Part shown: piece after piece, positions 6,190-7,452 of the stretch
How the letters are laid out: each line of letters starts with the position of its first letter
Position numbering within the stretch: the first letter of the stretch is position 1
Source: an uncultured Saprospiraceae bacterium
GTDB taxonomy: Bacteria > Bacteroidota > Bacteroidia > Chitinophagales > Saprospiraceae
Assembly (NCBI GenBank): GCA_938044055.1
Contig: CALIQO010000362.1
Coordinates: forward strand, 1 to 7,452
Reading direction: 5' to 3'
Length of the DNA stretch: 7,452 nucleotides
Notes under the pieces: model-generated
Seen by the model: the letters and a program-made list of their open reading frames with translations, nothing else
Told to the model about the DNA's origin: nothing
The model's database searches: none
Made by a program: the position numbers and the translations under genes

Positions 6190-7281
6190 GAGTTGTGATA
6201 TTATTTCTACAATTCTATGTGCTGTGTTTCCGTCCCAAAGTTTAGGAATGGTGCCCTTTTTCCATTCTCCACTAATTAGTTTTTCTAAATAGGGGATTAT
6301 GTTTTTAGGGTCAGTACCTACAATTTCATTGGTGCCGATTGTAACTGTTTCAGGTCTTTCCGTAGAGTTTCTTAGTGTCATACATGGAACACCAAGAACA
6401 GTAGTTTCTTCTGTTATGCCTCCAGAGTCTGTAATTACACCTAAACTGTTTTTAATAAGAAAGATAAATTCAAGATAAGACATAGGGCCTGTAATAAGTA
6501 AATTCTTGTAATTCATACCTAGCTGATCATACATTTTCTTAGTTCTAGGATGCATCGGAAAAACCACCTTTCTTTCGTCAACGTGATCATTAACATTTTG
6601 CAACAAGTTACTTAAGCTCTGCATAGCATCTACATTAGAAGGCCGATGAAGTGTCATGACCAGATATTCTTTTTCTTGAAGATTATTTTCAGAATATAGT
6701 AATGGTTTCTGTAGACGTTCTAAATTTCCTAAAAGTGAATCGATCATTGTGTTTCCCACAAAAAATATTTTCTCTTCTGGATGTCCAAGTTTTTTGAGAT
6801 TGGTGTTAGCGACTTCTGAAGTTGTAAAGAAATAATCTGTAATGCTATCGGTAACCATACGATTAATCTCTTCAGGCATTTTCTCATCCCCTGACCTTAT
6901 TCCTCCTTCTACATGTGCAACGTGTACCCATTCTTTTTTAGCAGTGATGGAGCATGCCATGGTAGAAGTGACATCTCCTACAACTAAACACAAATCTGGT
7001 TTCCATTCCTTTATGGCTTCTTCATACTTCATCATTATATTACCAGTCTGCCATGCTGCAGTTCCACTTCCTACGCCTAGGTTTATATCTGGTTGAGGTA
7101 TATTCAATTGTTCAAAAAAATCATCACTCATTTTTTTATCATAGTGCTGACCTGTATGAATGAGTCGAAATTCAACTTTTTTAGCTGGGTTTTTAGAATT
7201 GTGTTTGTTAATTGCATGTACGATCGGACCTATTTTCATAAAGTTAGGACGAGCGCCTGCAATGATATCTATTTTGTTCAT
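6187..7281 (-). CDS. wecB: Non-hydrolysing UDP-N-acetylglucosamine 2-epimerase
   Basis: This enzyme interconverts UDP-GlcNAc and UDP-ManNAc in the cytoplasm, supplying ManNAc or, after oxidation, ManNAcA for surface glycans. The 364-residue length is normal for WecB/MnaA. Family motifs are complete: G-A-R-P-N-F-M-K (9-16), H-T-G-Q-H-Y-D (42-48), V-V-G-D-V-T-S-T (100-107, D103), H-V-E-G-G-I-R-S-G-D (123-132, E125), M-P-E-E-I-N-R (135-141, E137/E138), T-L-H-R-P-S-N-V-D (210-218, H212), M-H-P-R-T (243-247), and T-D-S-G-G-I-T-E-E (284-292) leading to R-N-S-T-E-R-P-E-T (304-312). These cover the acid/base and UDP-binding positions known in the family. No UDP-ManNAc dehydrogenase (WecC) is seen in the window. 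The start is ATG, nine bases after the sugar transferase stop, with an A/T-only leader. A C-2 epimerase acting on a related UDP sugar is possible but less likely. Confidence 0.95.
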   Translation of the reverse strand: MNKIDIIAGARPNFMKIGPIVHAINKHNSKNPAKKVEFRLIHTGQHYDKKMSDDFFEQLNIPQPDINLGVGSGTAAWQTGNIMMKYEEAIKEWKPDLCLVVGDVTSTMACSITAKKEWVHVAHVEGGIRSGDEKMPEEINRMVTDSITDYFFTTSEVANTNLKKLGHPEEKIFFVGNTMIDSLLGNLERLQKPLLYSENNLQEKEYLVMTLHRPSNVDAMQSLSNLLQNVNDHVDERKVVFPMHPRTKKMYDQLGMNYKNLLITGPMSYLEFIFLIKNSLGVITDSGGITEETTVLGVPCMTLRNSTERPETVTIGTNEIVGTDPKNIIPYLEKLISGEWKKGTIPKLWDGNTAHRIVEIISQL

Positions 7282-7290
7282 TTAGTTTTT

Positions 7291-7452
7291 TTAAAAATTT
7301 CTTTTGGGTATTTCTTTAAACCAATTGTATACTATATTACTATTGGGTTTTAAAACGACCCATGCTGTCGCAAAAATAATTTTTAAATCTACCCAAAAGG
7401 ATTGATTCGATTGATACCATTTCTCTAACAACCCTTTATGCGGATAGATTTT
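7291..7452 (-). CDS. 3' end of a bacterial sugar transferase (polyprenyl-phosphate glycosylphosphotransferase)
   Basis: The frame is open from the right edge and gives the last 53 residues before TAA (7293-7291). It holds E-K-W-Y-Q-S-N-Q-S-F-W-V-D-L-K-I-I-F-A-T-A-W, matching the C-terminal 'WY..N.S...DLKI.F.T' block of the bacterial sugar transferase family (WcaJ, PglC, WbaP relatives). It ends with a short basic tail, W-F-K-E-I-P-K-R. These enzymes start glycan assembly by moving a sugar 1-phosphate onto undecaprenyl phosphate at the inner membrane. The catalytic domain and start lie outside the window, so the sugar cannot be inferred. The stop is nine bases from the wecB ATG, consistent with one operon, and a lead position for the initiating enzyme is common in such clusters. 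The assignment rests on one short but characteristic block. Confidence 0.75.
   Translation of the reverse strand, partial: KIYPHKGLLEKWYQSNQSFWVDLKIIFATAWVVLKPNSNIVYNWFKEIPKRNF

Overview
The window is visibly AT-rich and every gene lies on the minus strand, so transcription runs from high to low coordinates. It holds six complete genes, one gene cut at each edge, and no RNA genes, mobile elements or repeat arrays. The content is a surface-polysaccharide (O-antigen, capsule or exopolysaccharide) biosynthesis operon. Low G+C, A/T-rich leaders without clear Shine-Dalgarno sequences, and the protein styles suggest a member of the Bacteroidota (Flavobacteriia or Cytophagia type). That placement is inference, not proof.

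Order of transcription: (1) 3' end of a polyprenyl-phosphate sugar transferase, 7452-7291; (2) non-hydrolysing UDP-GlcNAc 2-epimerase (wecB type), 7281-6187; (3) class I SAM methyltransferase, 6186-5482; (4) mannose-1-phosphate guanylyltransferase, 5485-4412; (5) Tat/lipobox metallo-beta-lactamase-fold hydrolase, 4350-3394; (6) GT4 glycosyltransferase, 3375-2209; (7) membrane-anchored sulfatase/phosphotransferase-like protein, 2205-517; (8) 5' part of a multi-spanning GT-C type glycosyltransferase, about 520 to the left edge. Junctions are very tight (4-base overlaps, abutting codons, gaps of 3, 9 and 18 bases). The one exception is a 61-base gap in front of the hydrolase. No promoter or terminator is recognisable, so this looks like the middle of one long transcription unit.

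How the genes fit together (inference): the sugar transferase would load the first sugar phosphate on the lipid carrier. WecB supplies UDP-ManNAc and the guanylyltransferase supplies GDP-mannose (or GDP sugars derived from it). The GT4 enzyme extends the glycan on the cytoplasmic side. The GT-C enzyme and the sulfatase-like protein would act at the outer face of the inner membrane, adding a lipid-linked sugar and a phospho- or similar substituent. The methyltransferase may modify a sugar. The hydrolase has no obvious place in such a pathway.

The most notable sequence feature is the choice of start codons. Four of the seven visible gene starts are not ATG: TTG, TTG, GTG, and one gene with no ATG, GTG or TTG near its 5' end. 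All four sit at the tightest junctions. I see no strong evidence for a wholly new system. The points most worth a second look are the missing start near 520, the in-frame TAA-TTG junction at 6184-6189, the misplaced hydrolase, and the unusual nucleophile segment of the sulfatase-like protein.
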